From Persicaria tinctoria (Eukaryota > Streptophyta > Magnoliopsida > Caryophyllales > Polygonaceae): 64,000 nt of DNA. Positions 1 to 12,092 of the stretch are shown piece by piece (position 1 is the first letter of the stretch; every line of letters begins with the position of its first letter). The translations under genes and the position numbers were made by a program. The notes beneath the pieces were generated by a model that saw only the letters and a list, made by a program, of their open reading frames with translations, ran no database searches and was not told the origin of the DNA. The DNA lies in assembly GCA_037127255.1 (NCBI GenBank), contig JBANSL010000018.1:11257175-11321174 (forward strand), given 5' to 3'.

Positions 1-204
1 TCACGTACGCCCCCCGAGTATGAAACAAGACCTATTTCGTACCAGTGACTCAAATTTCTACAATATTCATATCAAGACAACAAATATTCACCAAAATCCC
101 CTTCCAACTCCCCTCTAATGAAAATTCGCGTTCATCCCTAACCCGGGCGAATTCGATGGTGCACTATAGTTGCGTCACCGTGGTGTCCTTTCAAGCCGCC
201 TCTC

Positions 205-258
205 GGATGAACACTATTCGCGAGAATCGCCGGCGATTCTCGCGAATAGTGTTCATCC
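205..258. repeat. perfect 54-bp palindrome
   Basis: Two 27-bp arms meet without a spacer and are exact reverse complements. The centre reads AATCGCCGGCGATT and the outer end is GGATGAACACTATTCGCG. Such a structure can form a cruciform in DNA or a hairpin in RNA. A related but diverged stretch (ATTCGCGTTCATCCCTAAC) lies 70 bp upstream at about 126-144, so the palindrome may be the core of a degenerate foldback element. No target duplication was found. Confidence 0.85.
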
Positions 259-1507
259 TAGGGGTTGGGATATCACGCGCGTGTGTTGGGAGAAAAGGGT
301 AGTTTTATCTTTTCATATTAAAATTAATTAATTTCGGGAATTAATCTCGTCCTTCCACTTGCAATCAATCAACGATCTATATTTGTTAACACAAAACACA
401 TTAAGGGATGGTTACACATGACCGTACCTAACCCCTCTCTCTCTCGGTCTCGATTTCTGGTCTAAGTCCCGCATACCCCGCAGTTGTTCCTTCGACCTCC
501 TTTCTCCTCCTTCCTGCGGGCTTCGGTGGCCTCCTTCTCTCGATCTCCTCCTTCCTCCTCCGATTGCCTCCTCTCCGACCTCACAAGTGGCCTCCTCCTT
601 CCTCCGGGGGCCCTCTTGCTTCCTCACCTCCAGTGGCCCTCTGTTCCCCATTAAATTAAAGAGAGAGAGAGAGATAGACGCGATATGAGACCGCGTGTCT
701 AGGGTAAAAAAATAACAATTAACTTATTTATCCCGAAATAAAATTTAACAATAGAAACACGGTTTGAAACCGCGTTTCTTTTGTTAATTTTTTTTGTCAC
801 TTTTTCTTTCGGTTTCAAATTTTTTACCTTGTGAATAAAACACGGTATTGCCAGACCCGTAAACAATGAATATTTTGAAAGCCTGAATATCTTGTTAAAT
901 AATTATTATTTTTTAAATATTTTGAAAAACAAATCGTCAATGCAATGAGAATTAATTATTGATTTGTCAATTTATTGTTACAATCAAATCATTATTACAA
1001 TCAAGTCATCAACAAATCAATCATTTAAAAAAATTGTATATATAATTAACCCAACGAATTTCCAAATCTCCCTATTCCAAATACATAATAACGCATGGGT
1101 TTCTACTTCTAGGTGATTGATTAGTCCTCACAAGTTTGAGAATATCCACTGCTTTCTTTACAACAGGTATAGAAGTGAGATTTAATTAGACAATGGATTA
1201 CCTCAAATATAAAATTGGGTTTAGAAACTTAATTAGAATCTTTTCTTTTTTTAGGAAAAAAAAAATTAGAAGTTGAATCCAAATTGAGAACTTGCTTTTC
1301 TCTACTATGGACCACGCACACATTAGCTAAGTTGAGGATATATTCACATTTTTTTTATGTTTATATAATATGGTCAATTAGCTTCCACGTACTCACTTGT
1401 TTTCTCGTAATGTTAACAAAATAACAACTCACTAGCATGTAACAATTATTTGTCTCTCTTTTTTCCCGGTGTGTAACAATTATTGTCTACTCTGGTACTT
1501 TAAATAT
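259..1507. other. non-coding stretch with CT-rich tract and hairpin
   Basis: No gene is supported here. A strongly C/T-biased tract (430-650) is followed by a GA microsatellite (about 659-674). An imperfect hairpin with 13-nt arms lies at 753-765 and 767-779 (12 of 13 paired). A second, similar 'GACCGCG' hairpin precedes it at about 675-702. The rest is AT-rich with no recognisable element. Confidence 0.5.
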
Positions 1508-1509
1508 TA

Positions 1510-1795
1510 CTACATTCGATCTAAAATAAGTGTCCATTTAAACTTTTAAATTTAATTCAAAATAAGTGTCGTTTTATATTTTTTAGGTAATTTAATATTC
1601 CGTAGATTGATTAATAAAAATTGTTATTGAAAATTGTATTTATTGACTTTAAACTCTCTATTTATTTGTTGAAAAAGTTGGTATTAAATGATATTAGTAA
1701 GATTTAGAAAAAAATGTATAAAACTAATAATAATTATACTTTATTTAAAAATTGTGTCAAGAGCTAAAACGACACTTATTTTGGATCGGATGGAG
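1510..1795. mobile_element. Stowaway-like MITE with TA target duplication
   Basis: The left end (CTACATTCGATCTAAAATAA) and the reverse complement of the right end (CTCCATCCGATCCAAAATAA) are terminal inverted repeats of about 25 bp that continue into GTGTC. The 286-bp element is flanked by TA on both sides. There is no coding capacity. The CTCC-type end and TA duplication are typical of Stowaway (Tc1/mariner-derived) MITEs. Confidence 0.8.
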
Positions 1796-1797
1796 TA

Positions 1798-3168
1798 ATA
1801 AATACTACATTAATATGAACGTGAAACATAGTGGAACTCCGGGAGAATAAAAAGGAACTAGCTAGAGGAGTGTCAAACTTTATGGGATCGTAATTAACTA
1901 AATAGTTAAATTTTAAATTAATTTAGCATTTCTATAAAAAGGCATCAAGAATTCAAATTAGATAACAAGGGATTCATATAAGTTAGGCAGTGATCGAAAT
2001 GGATGATATATGCAAAGTGTGACCAATTCGCGATCCTTTACAAATATTTGAGAAACCCCTTGTGTTATTGAAAATACGGAGTAGTTCGCATAGATATGTT
2101 ACATTGTTTCAGAGAGGGTACAAAGTGACATAAAATAGTTGAATAGGCAGACACCGAATCAGAAAATAAAATTTGGATTGGCGGAATAGACTAAAATTTT
2201 CTTATATTCATAATTTTTACTAACAAATTTTTTATTCTAATAACAAATATATAATTTTAATTAATTTTTCTTTTTTTTTATATATATTTTTAATTTTTTT
2301 TTAAAATAGGACGGGCTAGAGCAGACGTCAGCCCACCCCTAATTACGTCTCGTGAATAGGACCACTTAATTACCATCTTCAGGAATTTTGAAGCTGAAAG
2401 TTTGAAAATCCTTATCCAAAAGGATTCACAATGTTGGGATATATAATTGTTCATTGCAAATTTTTTTTCCGGATTTTCTATCCTATATCCCAAGGGTATA
2501 GGATAAGAGACCAAATTGAGAAATATTTCTCTTAGATACACCGATTTAGCCATTTTTAAATTTGATTATGTGGATCACTCATTTTCTTTTAGAGTTTTTC
2601 TTTTCCAATTAAGTACTATTATCGATCTTACGCTCTTATGGCACACAATAGACAAACCGTTTTTTATTATTATTTTAACACCAAAATTGTAATGTTAACA
2701 AACAATGGAAAATACGTGCTTTTGGATAGAGGATAGATTTGTAAAGATTTATAGATATATCTTTATATATGATCTATTTTCATTTGCTTAAGTAAAATAT
2801 ACCGGCCAATAGTCGTCTTAGGATGAGATATGAGAATATCAATCTTTTATTACTATTAATAGGTTTTTAATCTACGTCTTTATTTAGAGTATAGGTTAAA
2901 AAAATTTGATATATCTTATACTACCTCCGGTCGATAATACATGAGCACAAAGTTTGTCACTCCGTTCGATATGAAAATGTCTTTTCTTGCCTTGACCTGA
3001 CATGGGTTGAACTTATCTTATTACGTGCCACTTGACTTTTTCAATTCGAGTGTTTTAATTACAGACTAGTGCTCAGACTCTTAGATAGATTAAACTAGTC
3101 TTACGGTTTGCCGCTTAACTTTTCTAATTTTCTTGTTTTACAAACTAGTGTTTGGACACGTAGATAAC
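1798..3168. other. AT-rich intergenic stretch
   Basis: No gene was found. An imperfect palindrome built on TATCCTATATCCC AA GGGTATAGGATA lies at 2479-2504. A close relative of it occurs at 37711-37740, which suggests a shared small element. A solitary CTACCTCCGGTCGATAATAC-like MITE end is visible around 2927 without a clear partner. Confidence 0.4.
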
Positions 3169-3170
3169 TA

Positions 3171-3410
3171 CTCCCTCCGATCCAAAAAGAATGTCGTTTG
3201 ACTTTTTAACACGTATTTTAAGGAGTTAAAAACTATATAAAATATCAACTTTTTTTAAATTATTTTTTTACAATTTAATATTTGTTGGTAATAAGTATTA
3301 GATTATAAAAAAATAATAATATAAAAAGTTAATACTTCATATATTATATAGTTTTTAGCTCCTTAAAATACGTGTTAAAAAGTCAAACGACATTCTTTTT
3401 GGTTCGGAGT
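3171..3410. mobile_element. Stowaway-like MITE with very long inverted arms
   Basis: It starts CTCCCTCCGATCCAAAAAGA directly after TA. The right end is the complement, slightly decayed (GGTTCGGAG then TTA). The arms are nearly identical for more than 50 bp, so the 240-bp element would fold into one long hairpin, a form that often yields 24-nt siRNA. It ends 261 bp upstream of the ATG of F-box gene 1. Confidence 0.8.
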
Positions 3411-3670
3411 TAAGTCAATAACCTCGAAACTACGAACTTTTTTTTTTCTTGAAGCATCTCACACATTTGTGGCATCTCCTTTTTGTTTATTTGGAGGTGG
3501 AATGGTTGGGGTTCCTTTCTCTCTTAAATTAAACTCACCATTTGACCATGCCCATACAAATCTGCCCAATAGGCTTCATATATCATTCACTCCATTGCTT
3601 TCACTCTCACTCTCTCTCTCTCTCGATTTGTTGTACGTCTTCCTCACCAATAATATAATATACCCCAAAC

Positions 3671-4750
3671 ATGTCCGATTACATCCCCGAAGAGATATGG
3701 CCTGAAATCCTCAAGAGATCAACTGCCGAGACCTTACTCCGATGCCGCTGCGTCAGCAAATCATGGCGCTCTCTCATCTCCTCCCCTCCCTTCATCGCCT
3801 CCCACCTCTCCTCCCAGCAGCCCCGCCTCCTCGCCCGCGAATCCCCCTCCCTCCAACAACCCCCCTCACACGAAGACTACCTCCTCTTCCACCCCCAATC
3901 CCTCCCCTCCTTCGATTTCCGCTTCCGCACCGATCCCCACCCCAACCTCCGCATCATCGGCACGGTCAACGGCCTCGTCTGCCTCGCCGACGAGTTCTTG
4001 GGGATGACCAACACCATCGCCCTCTGGAACCCTCTCATCCGCCGCTGCGTCTACCCACCAACCCCAACCGGATACACTTCCACTCTCGGAGTCGGCTCTG
4101 ATCCTTCCACCAACGATATCAAGATCGTCAGAATCTCCCCCGCCATAAGGGGCGGCTTGTTCGGAAGGAGGGGCCGCTCCCCTCCTTCCGCCGACGTCTT
4201 CTCCTTACAAGACTGGAAATGGCGGCCAATCGATTACTCCAACATCCGCGACGTGTACACATTCCCGAACCGGTGGTCGCAGTGCTCGCTCAACGGAGCC
4301 GCCCACTGGGCCGGTTACTTGAGGTCAACGAGGGATGTCCTCCTCGCCTTCCGATTCGAGACGGAGGAGTTCAAGGTCATTGAGCTGCCGTCGGAGCTCC
4401 AGAGGCGGCAGGTGAGCGTCGCCAAGGCCGGTAGCCTGTTGACGGTGTTGGACTACAAACACGCGCTTGGAGGCGAAGGGGCGCACGCGTGCGATGTGTG
4501 GGCGATGCACGAGTACGGCGAGGCGAGCTCGTGGTGTAAGATGGTGAGCCTGAGCTGGGATGGAGGAGGCCTCAGGGATGTTATGTGGGTGAGGGAGGAT
4601 TTCGGGGAGGTGATTGTTTCGATGGCCGGCGACCACGAGGTGTGGAGTTATGATCCGTTGAATCGTGATGCTAAATCGATTGGGTTTCGATGCAAAGGTG
4701 ATGGGTGTTTTGCTGATGGGTTTGTAGGAAGCCTGGGTTTATTGGATTAG
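3671..4750 (+). CDS. F-box protein 1 (FBA/CPR1-like)
   Basis: Intronless 359-residue protein. Residues 4-45 form an F-box (YIPEEIWPEIL, then ETLLRCRCVSKSWRSLISSP), the part that binds SKP1 in SCF ubiquitin ligases. The rest looks like the F-box-associated (FBA) domain of the CPR1/kelch-type plant F-box family, with LWNPLIRR near residue 117, the DVWAMHEYGEASSWCKM block and a YDPLNRDAKSIGF block near the end. The target protein cannot be predicted. The start is the first ATG, in context AAACATGTCC, after a CT-rich leader, and it matches the starts of the two paralogues downstream. The coding region is GC-rich, especially in its first two thirds, against AT-rich flanks. CPR1 and S-locus F-box proteins belong to this broad family. 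Assignment to either function is not supported. Confidence 0.9.
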   Translation: MSDYIPEEIWPEILKRSTAETLLRCRCVSKSWRSLISSPPFIASHLSSQQPRLLARESPSLQQPPSHEDYLLFHPQSLPSFDFRFRTDPHPNLRIIGTVNGLVCLADEFLGMTNTIALWNPLIRRCVYPPTPTGYTSTLGVGSDPSTNDIKIVRISPAIRGGLFGRRGRSPPSADVFSLQDWKWRPIDYSNIRDVYTFPNRWSQCSLNGAAHWAGYLRSTRDVLLAFRFETEEFKVIELPSELQRRQVSVAKAGSLLTVLDYKHALGGEGAHACDVWAMHEYGEASSWCKMVSLSWDGGGLRDVMWVREDFGEVIVSMAGDHEVWSYDPLNRDAKSIGFRCKGDGCFADGFVGSLGLLD

Positions 4751-5400
4751 GCATTAAAAAGATTGATTTTCGAATATGATCGTTCTTTATTTACAAATTC
4801 AAAATTAAGCAACGAATTTAAATTTTATGTGCCATAAAATAGGTGGTAGTTGATATTTGTTTATTTTTGAAGGGTAGGTATTGGTGTACGAGATTGAAAA
4901 TATTTTATACAAAATATATGTCATTATATATAAATTTATTGTTTAATATAATGAGAATTATTTTATTAGGTAAAAGATAAACAAATATTTAAAATGAATA
5001 TATGTTAACCATTTTAGAGTAGATAGAAGAAATTGTGGTTTGTGGGGGTCTTCTTTTGGGATATGATATCCAATGGTTATTAGCTTTCCTACCAACTTGG
5101 TTTGGGGTCGTATATGATTTTGTGGTCTCTATGATCGTGTAGCACAACCATATCTTGTGAGATAGTTGGATATCAAGTATGAGACATGATTTTGATATAG
5201 CTCTGGAAAGTCTTTGTGCAGGTTATATTCAATCCAAATTGTTAACTCAACTGGGCCCGGTGGGACTAAGACAAGTTGGAGAGAAGTCGGGTATGCGAGC
5301 CCACATACGGGAGACTCGAATAACACATTCCATCTCAAAATTAATTGAAAATGAGAGGAGTAGTTCTTTAACCTTATATATCACCGAATGTGGGACAACC
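4751..5400. other. 3' flank and decayed LTR-like sequence
   Basis: AT-rich flank of F-box gene 1. From about 5040 to 5400 the sequence may be the body of an LTR on the minus strand (see the copia remnant at 5401-6453). A minus-strand TATA-like ATATATAAGG lies at about 5375-5385. Short open frames here show no recognisable domain. Confidence 0.35.
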
Positions 5401-6453
5401 ACATATTCCAACACAAATCTTTTCGAACGTGATAAATTTTATGTGAAAATTAGCTATGTATAGACTCCTAACAAAAACGCGGCTTACACAAAATGGTATG
5501 GCATTACCTCACATACGTACAACGGTACAAGTACACATTGTAAAATATATACAAGGGACAAAATCAATAAAGAAGAACATGAAACAGATGAGATAACAAT
5601 GGAGATTTCCACAAATCTAAACATATATGCAGCAAGCAAAAGAACAAATCGGCTACGATCTGGCATGACATTTGAACAAGAAGAAACAAATTCACATCCC
5701 AATAAATGAATGAAGAAGAGAGGAGTATCTAAGGCAACAATTAATTATGAAATTAAGAAGATTCTAAATCTGTATACTGTGAAGAGATCAATCGAGATAA
5801 AAACAACCTAAAAAACCATAAAACCCTAAAAGAAGAAGAAATATCATATATCATGTAGAAACCTCGATCTGATTAGACCTTCAAAATCAATGTTGATAGC
5901 TAGATCCAAGCTCCCGACAATCAAGGTTAAGACATGGAGACATCCATTTTGTAGTTAAAACACCCTACAAAGCAAGTTTATCTTACTAGGGAGAGACCTT
6001 GCCAAGTAGAGCTTATCAAGAATCTTCCATAGGTTCTTAGTAGTTTTTTCAATCATTACATGCCTTGCCACTTCATATGTGAGCTTGGTAAGGATCTCAC
6101 TATGAGCAACTTGATCCATCTCAGTATTCTCGTCCTCTGTAAGTTTCTCGGGGTATATATATTCTCCGAGTACTGCATACCGACATTTTCCCTTTGATTA
6201 GCACTTCTTTTATCTTTAAAAGGCATATAGCAAACTAATTATAAAGACTCGAACATGATTTAATTGCTGAGAAAACTACTAGATCTCAAGCGAATATAGG
6301 ATTAGGTGTCCCAAAAAACATAAATAACACGGTCCCAAATAAGTTTTGACACCATAAAACATTAGATCTAAGTTCTTAGTGTTTTATCCTTTCTTCGATC
6401 ACATGGTAGTTGAAAAGGTCAGATGGAAAACCCTAGATTTAACTCTGATACCA
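5401..6453 (-). mobile_element. Ty1-copia remnant (gag fragment, PBS, LTR start)
   Basis: Read on the minus strand, 6453-6444 is TGGTATCAGA, the usual primer-binding site complementary to initiator-Met tRNA, three bases after a TTTCA that could end an LTR. About 6200-5940 on the same strand encodes a Ty1-copia Gag-like stretch with stops and frame breaks, including TTKNLWKILDKLYLARSLPS. At 5413-5401 the minus strand reads TGTTGGAATATGT, a typical LTR start, which would begin the 3' LTR. The order LTR, PBS, gag, LTR is consistent, but integrase, RT and RNase H are missing. The two LTR copies are too diverged to align by eye. Confidence 0.6.
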
Positions 6454-6664
6454 ATTTGAAATCAAGCTATTGCAGAAGTTTGAGATTCCAAACAAGTGAA
6501 GAACACAAAAACAGAAAGGGACACATGTAGGAGGTTGCTAGAGCAAGCCAGAAGGAGAGGCAATTGTTTGGGCCTAATGCATTTGGACCGGCTAAAACTC
6601 CAAGCGAGCTACTGGCCCAATAGATTTTGGTTAAGATCCCAACTATTTAGACTACTTGCAAAGG

Positions 6665-6722
6665 CATACACGTGCTACGCACGGGACATAAATATAAGTT
6701 TTGCTACGCACGGGACGTAAAT
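6665..6722. repeat. duplicated GCTACGCACGGGAC motif
   Basis: GTGCTACGCACGGGACATAAAT is repeated as TTGCTACGCACGGGACGTAAAT about 36 bp later. On the minus strand this reads CCCGTGCGTAGCAC, which resembles the GC-rich hairpins before Helitron 3' ends. The expected CTAG terminus is absent (GTAG at about 6650), so it is listed only as a repeat. Confidence 0.4.
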
Positions 6723-9106
6723 CTTGGTTTTATATACTTGATAATTTGGTTTAAGTTATTTATTTATATTTTTATGGGTTTTTTTCTTCAAGAAGACACA
6801 TTGTAAAATATTTTTTTTTAATAAAAAAACACCTTTCAAAATTTTAAAAACAAAAAACACCTTATATAGTATAAGGTATTCGATCAATTGAAGCACCAAC
6901 TTTTATTTTAAAACTTAATTTTCATGTTTTCAGTGATAATTTTTAATCTATAATTGAATTTCCCTTATTTAACTGACATTTAAAAAAAAAGGAATTGTAT
7001 ATAGTAATTTTTTTCTTAACACCTTGTCTTTGTAGGTTTTTTTTAAAGGAGTTGGATTATATTATATAAAATATTTTTATTAATTAAATAATCAATTTGA
7101 AATTGTTTTGTTTAATAAAGTTATTATATATGGTGTTTTTTTTTAAAAAAAATTGGTTAAATAAAAACATTTTGGTTATAGTCTTATGACATAAAATATC
7201 TTTAAAAATTGAAATATTTAATTGAAAAATAGAGGTTGGTGCTTCAATTGAATAAATTATTTATTTAAGTTTTTCGGGCTCACCATCGGTTTAGTGTTAG
7301 TGGGCAATTTTTTCACCTCTTTTTCTAGCTATTGGTGCTTGAAAATTTGAAGACTTGTCAAAGTAGCTAGTAATGCTAAAATCACATTTCTTATACATTT
7401 GAAGTAATTGTGTTGATAGCCTTTTTAAAAAATCAATGATCCCCATTCCAAATTCTTAATTTTAATTTCTTGTTCAACTCTCCTTTGATTTTTTCATTGT
7501 TGGTATTGTTTTTATAAATTAAAGACTAAAGGAATTTACCTTAATTATATCAATAAAAATATGAATTTCAAACCATTTTGTTGGTATATAAAATAAACTA
7601 ATAAAAAAAAGAGAGTATATACGTACCGAGTATTGACTTACTCCAAAAAGCAAAAAAGAGCTTTGAATTTTTCATTTCCTAGCTTCCCTGGTTTTTTTAT
7701 GAGCTCTTATTCTTCTATATTTTTGTTGGCTTTTAACTTTTAAGAAATTTACAGAAGACTCGAAGTTAATTATCCATTGTTTCATATCCCTTCAAAGTGT
7801 CCAAATTAGTGGCCATTGGAGTCTTGAATTTAGCATGGATAATAATTTATATAATGTTTGCAAGTAATTAACCCTAATTCATCCACGTATAATAGTCCTC
7901 CATAATAATATACGATAAATGATATATGGTGATAATCATGATATATATTGCTATCAAAAGTAATTTTTTTTAATTAACTTTCACCATGTTTTAATTAGGA
8001 GATTAGAAATACAGAGTATAAAAAAGTGGCATAAAATAGTAATAAATTATTATCCATGCTAAATTTGGATTAACTTATATGTTTTATTACTTATATAATT
8101 ACATTTTATAAATTGTTAGGCGAAAATTAAAATTTATTTATTAATTATGTTATAATCCATTAAGGATTCTAAAACTAACAAAATATATATATCGATAAAA
8201 TATACTTTTCATATTTAGTCTCAACGGAAAAAAATCCATAAATTGGGATTGTAAAGATGCGTTGATAGGTATAGATATAAACAATTAGGGATTAATTAAT
8301 TTTTATATGAATATATGTTATTCGGATGATATGAATTTCATAAATATATTGGGGTTTAAAATGATGTGAATGGATCATTATTATTGAGCATAGAAATCTA
8401 GGAAAATATAATTAATTTTCAAAAGTTAGTAAGAGTGTATAATAAACTATTTATGAATACATTAATAAAATTAAAAGAAAAGAAAAGGATTAAAAAAAGA
8501 AAATGTCTTTAATGAGAGTCATTAAGAGGTATTGGGACACAATTTTTAAAGGTATATGGATAAATAGTAGCCCATGGTTTAGACTTCGCCCTTACACCTT
8601 AGGACAATTTTGTAACATCAATCAAATGCAATCAATAAAATAAGTAAATTTGTAGGATAAATAAGTTGTGTATTTTTCCGCTTTAGTGAACTTTAATTAT
8701 CTTAATTTAACTAACACATCTAAAAGATTCGACTTCATTAGAGAGCGTGATAAGGTTCGATTTTATTGGAGTACCATGGATGGCATATGCTCGGAAATAA
8801 ATAATATGATTAGTTAGGGATGGGTTTCTGGTTTCACTTGTCATTAGTCGGGGGAGATCGTGATAACCTAACCCTTTATGCTTAAAAAAGACTTTTAGAA
8901 GACTTCTAAACTAGATTTATATTATTATTTTTATGGCTCAAAAGTTGTCCGTGTGCCCTCTTTTGGACACACACAAATTTAATAAGTTATTAAATGTATC
9001 CTATCCTCAAGAAAATATAATAACAGTAATTTAAAAATATTTTTTAAAATTTAACTAATTTAGTTTTTTTTAATTAAATTTTTAGGTACATTTATTTATT
9101 TTTGAG
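6723..9106. other. AT-rich intergenic desert
   Basis: About 2.4 kb with many A and T runs and no coding frame, domain, or paired terminal repeat that I can support. Confidence 0.5.
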
Positions 9107-9812
9107 TGAGGCTATAGACAAGACTACAAAATGGCTATTGACAAGACAGTTCACCCAAAATTGCTGGATAAGTCCTTTCATCGGATCAATTATGGAGGAC
9201 GTGCGAAGAGCTTTCGTCTAGTCTTCCTCCTCGCCGATATCGTGCGCGGTAGCCCCTTTCAGCCCCTCCGACCCGCCACTGTCGGATTCATCAGACCAAT
9301 AGGGAAGGACGCTCTTCATCTAGTTCTCCTCCTCGCCGACCTCACCGCAACCGCTTTCGGCCCCTCCGATCCACTACCGTTGGATTCATCAGACTAATCG
9401 TTCTCCTCCTCGCCGACATCGCGGTAAGTGCTTTCGACGCCGTCTTAATTCAGCATCAACGATGAATCACCGTTGCGCTTGGAGACGAGAGCATTGTACT
9501 AGTCTTCGGCGCTCCAAAGCCTTGCAAGGGTTAGTTGCGGCGGTGCGGTGCCTCTACTCCTCTACCATTCAACCACCGTCTTCGATTGATTGATAAATTA
9601 AAATTCATTTTTCTCTCACCTTATTAACCAATTGTAAATGAAAAATTATTGTTATAATTTGATTAATTTGTTGAAATATCTTTCAAATCTTCCGATAGAT
9701 GGTATGAATTTAGGGTTTTTGGTTTTTGCTTCCGAATAGATAAAGTACTTGTGTGCAAATTTGTGAAAATAATCTTGTCAATAGTCATTTTCACATCTTG
9801 TCTCTAGCCCTT
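9107..9812. mobile_element. candidate non-autonomous DNA element, ~0.7 kb
   Basis: The left end contains GCTATAGACAAGACTACAAA and the right end, reverse complemented, GCTAGAGACAAGATGTGAAA. Both continue into TGGCTATTGACAAGA or TGACTATTGACAAGA, giving inverted repeats of about 40 bp. The interior has a GC-rich stretch (9190-9560) unlike its flanks, possibly captured sequence. No exact target duplication was found, so the superfamily is unassigned. The next MULE starts only 14 bp beyond its right end. Confidence 0.55.
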
Positions 9813-11086
9813 ATGTTTATTTTTTCGGAAATTTCGCCAGGTACCTTTGGGGTATTGCAATTTTCGCGGGGTATACAACTTTTTTACATATTTCACGTAG
9901 TGCCCCTGAGGTTTTAACCCATTTCGCCTCGTGCCCTTCTCGGTTAACTTTAACTGTTTAGGAGAAGGCGCCATACCCTGCTCGGCTCGGAGAGAGCGAA
10001 GAGAGAGCGATACAGAGCGAGGAGAGAGCGAAGAGAGAACGCTCGAGCGAGGGAGAAGGCGCCATACCCTGCTCGGCTCGGACCGCTGCTCGGACCTGCG
10101 CTCGGGCGAGGACCTGAGCGAGGAGAGAGCGAAGAGAGAACATCGTCCCCGGCTAGGAGAGGCGATGTTGCTGGCGACATTGAGAAGGGGGGAAGGAGAA
10201 AGCTCGATTGGGAGATCAGTGACCCAAGGAAGGAGAGGCGACACCCAGCGGTATGGACTGGTCTTTTTCGGTAGAGCGACATTGGAATCGGAGTAAGGAA
10301 TAGAAGGTAAGTCGATTTTTGAAAATTAGGGTTTTGAATTGGGGATTTTGAGTTTGAGTTCGGAATTTAGATAGATGTTGTTTGGAAGAACTATATATAT
10401 ATATGTGTATTGGAAGAACTAAATAAGGGCATTCTCTGTTATTGATAGTGAAATAGTGTACACTGCCATTTCTTTTGTTACTATAAGAACCCTTTCTTTG
10501 TTCCCTTCTCTGTATGATTAGCTTTCTCTCTTTACTCCTGATCTCATCTAATGTATTTATGATACATCTGTCGTCCTTGTTCTTTCAACTTGCATATGAG
10601 TTGAAATGTATGCAATTGGAACTTTAAGACTCTTTGCTCATATTAATGATCAGTGATAATCTTTTCACATTTTTGAAGTGTTACTGTCATACTTTCAGAA
10701 TGATTGTTATGAGAAGGGGAAAGTTTCAAAAGCCTTCTAAAAAAGTGCATTTCTTTGCAGAGCTAAATAAGGCCAGAGCAAAATCTATATATATTAGAGC
10801 TGATATCAGAGCCTAACACATTGATTTAGCTTGTGGGAGAACTAGTATAAAAATTGTGAGTTGTTGATTCACATTGGTTCCTTGGGTGCTAACTACATCA
10901 AGGTGTTTGTCTTTACATAATCAATTTCATTAAGGGAATCCACTCAATCCGGCCAATTTTTGCTGTCATATTGTTAGAATAGTCAGCTCGCCTCTCACTT
11001 TAGCCTCTGTTTTGTTGTTATGTTCTCTATTCATATGTATGAATATATTATATATGCTCAAGTGTATAGCTTAGATATTGTTTTAC

Positions 11087-11133
11087 TAGCCTATTAGCTC
11101 ACATTGATGTGGGTTCGAATCCCACATAGGCTA
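11087..11133 (+). pseudogene. tRNA-like relic, internally deleted
   Basis: It retains an acceptor-like pair (TAGCCTAT and ATAGGCTA), part of an A box (TTAGCTCA) and an intact T arm or B box (GTGGGTTCGAATCCCAC). The D-arm half and the anticodon arm are deleted. It belongs to the same family as the copies at 12782, 12937 and 33260. Confidence 0.6.
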
Positions 11134-11358
11134 CACGTCTTTCCACTTTGTATAGCAATAGAGTTGATACTGCAATATGAATGACTTTAGAGCTCAGTAA
11201 GATGAGGTATAAGCTGTTATTTTTTTCTAATGAAATGGATTTGCAATCTGAATTGGTAATCCTTAGCAAGTGGAGTTAATTATCATTAAGAGTTAGTTTA
11301 ATCTAATTTCAAATGATTTATGATAGGCTTTCTGATTTATAAGTGGCATTGGTAAATT

Positions 11359-12092
11359 TAGGGGTGGGCACAAATCCCGCAAATCCCGTCCCGTCCCGCA
11401 TCCCGTCCCGATCCCAGTGGGATTTGAAGAAAAAAAAATCAATCCCGTCCCGCAAAAAGCATGCGGGACGAGACGCGGGACGACGAGTTCGAATCCCGCA
11501 AATCCCGTCCCGTCCCGCATATATATAAAAAATTATATATATAATTAAAATTAATACAAACATATAATAATATATTTATATTACACCTTAACATTTATTT
11601 AAACCCAATATTTAAAAATTAAAATAATAATAAAACATTAAAACATCCAAGAAATATTGAAATAACTAAAATAAGACTTTTGTATTTTATAATGGGATTA
11701 ATTATATATGTAGTACTTACTGTATTTTGTTTTTCTTACTTGCTATTTTTCTTACTGTATTTTGTTTCAATTTTACTTCTTGTATTTTTACTTACTGTAT
11801 TTTACTACTAGCACTTAATATAATGTATAATTATGTATTTTGGTGTTTTGATAAACACTTACTGTTTTTTAACTTTTCTTCAAGGGAGTTGGATTGTTTT
11901 TTAATTATTTTTTTACGAGAGACAAATCTCGTCCCGTCCCGATCCCGTCCCGTCCCGTGAGGGATAAGACCATGCGGGATTTGAAAAAAAAAAACAAATC
12001 AATCCCGTCCCGATCCCATCCCGCAAAAAATACGCGGGACGGGACGCGGGATTACCCCAATCCCGTCCCGTCCCGTCCCATGCCCACCCCTA
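11359..12092. mobile_element. non-autonomous hAT element, nested in the MULE
   Basis: The ends are TAGGGGTGGGCA and TGCCCACCCCTA. The 8-bp duplication GGTAAATT is exact at 11351-11358 and 12093-12100, the size made by hAT transposases. Both subterminal regions are packed with CCCGTCCCG and CGGGACGGG motifs. The 734-bp element has no transposase. The same end type occurs at 19254 and 35733. Confidence 0.9.

Noticed and set aside
412..651. 79-codon Arg/Glu-rich frame on the minus strand
   Set aside because: It only reflects the CT-rich tract on the plus strand; no domain and no family signal.
3742..4636. Overlapping frames in other phases of F-box gene 1
   Set aside because: They are shadows of the GC-rich F-box coding sequence, with biased Pro/Arg composition. 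The same applies to frames overlapping genes 2 and 3.
9804..10296. Several Ser/Arg-rich frames in the left arm of the 4.5-kb MULE
   Set aside because: They arise from GAGCGA-type repeats in the terminal inverted repeat and are mirrored in the right arm.
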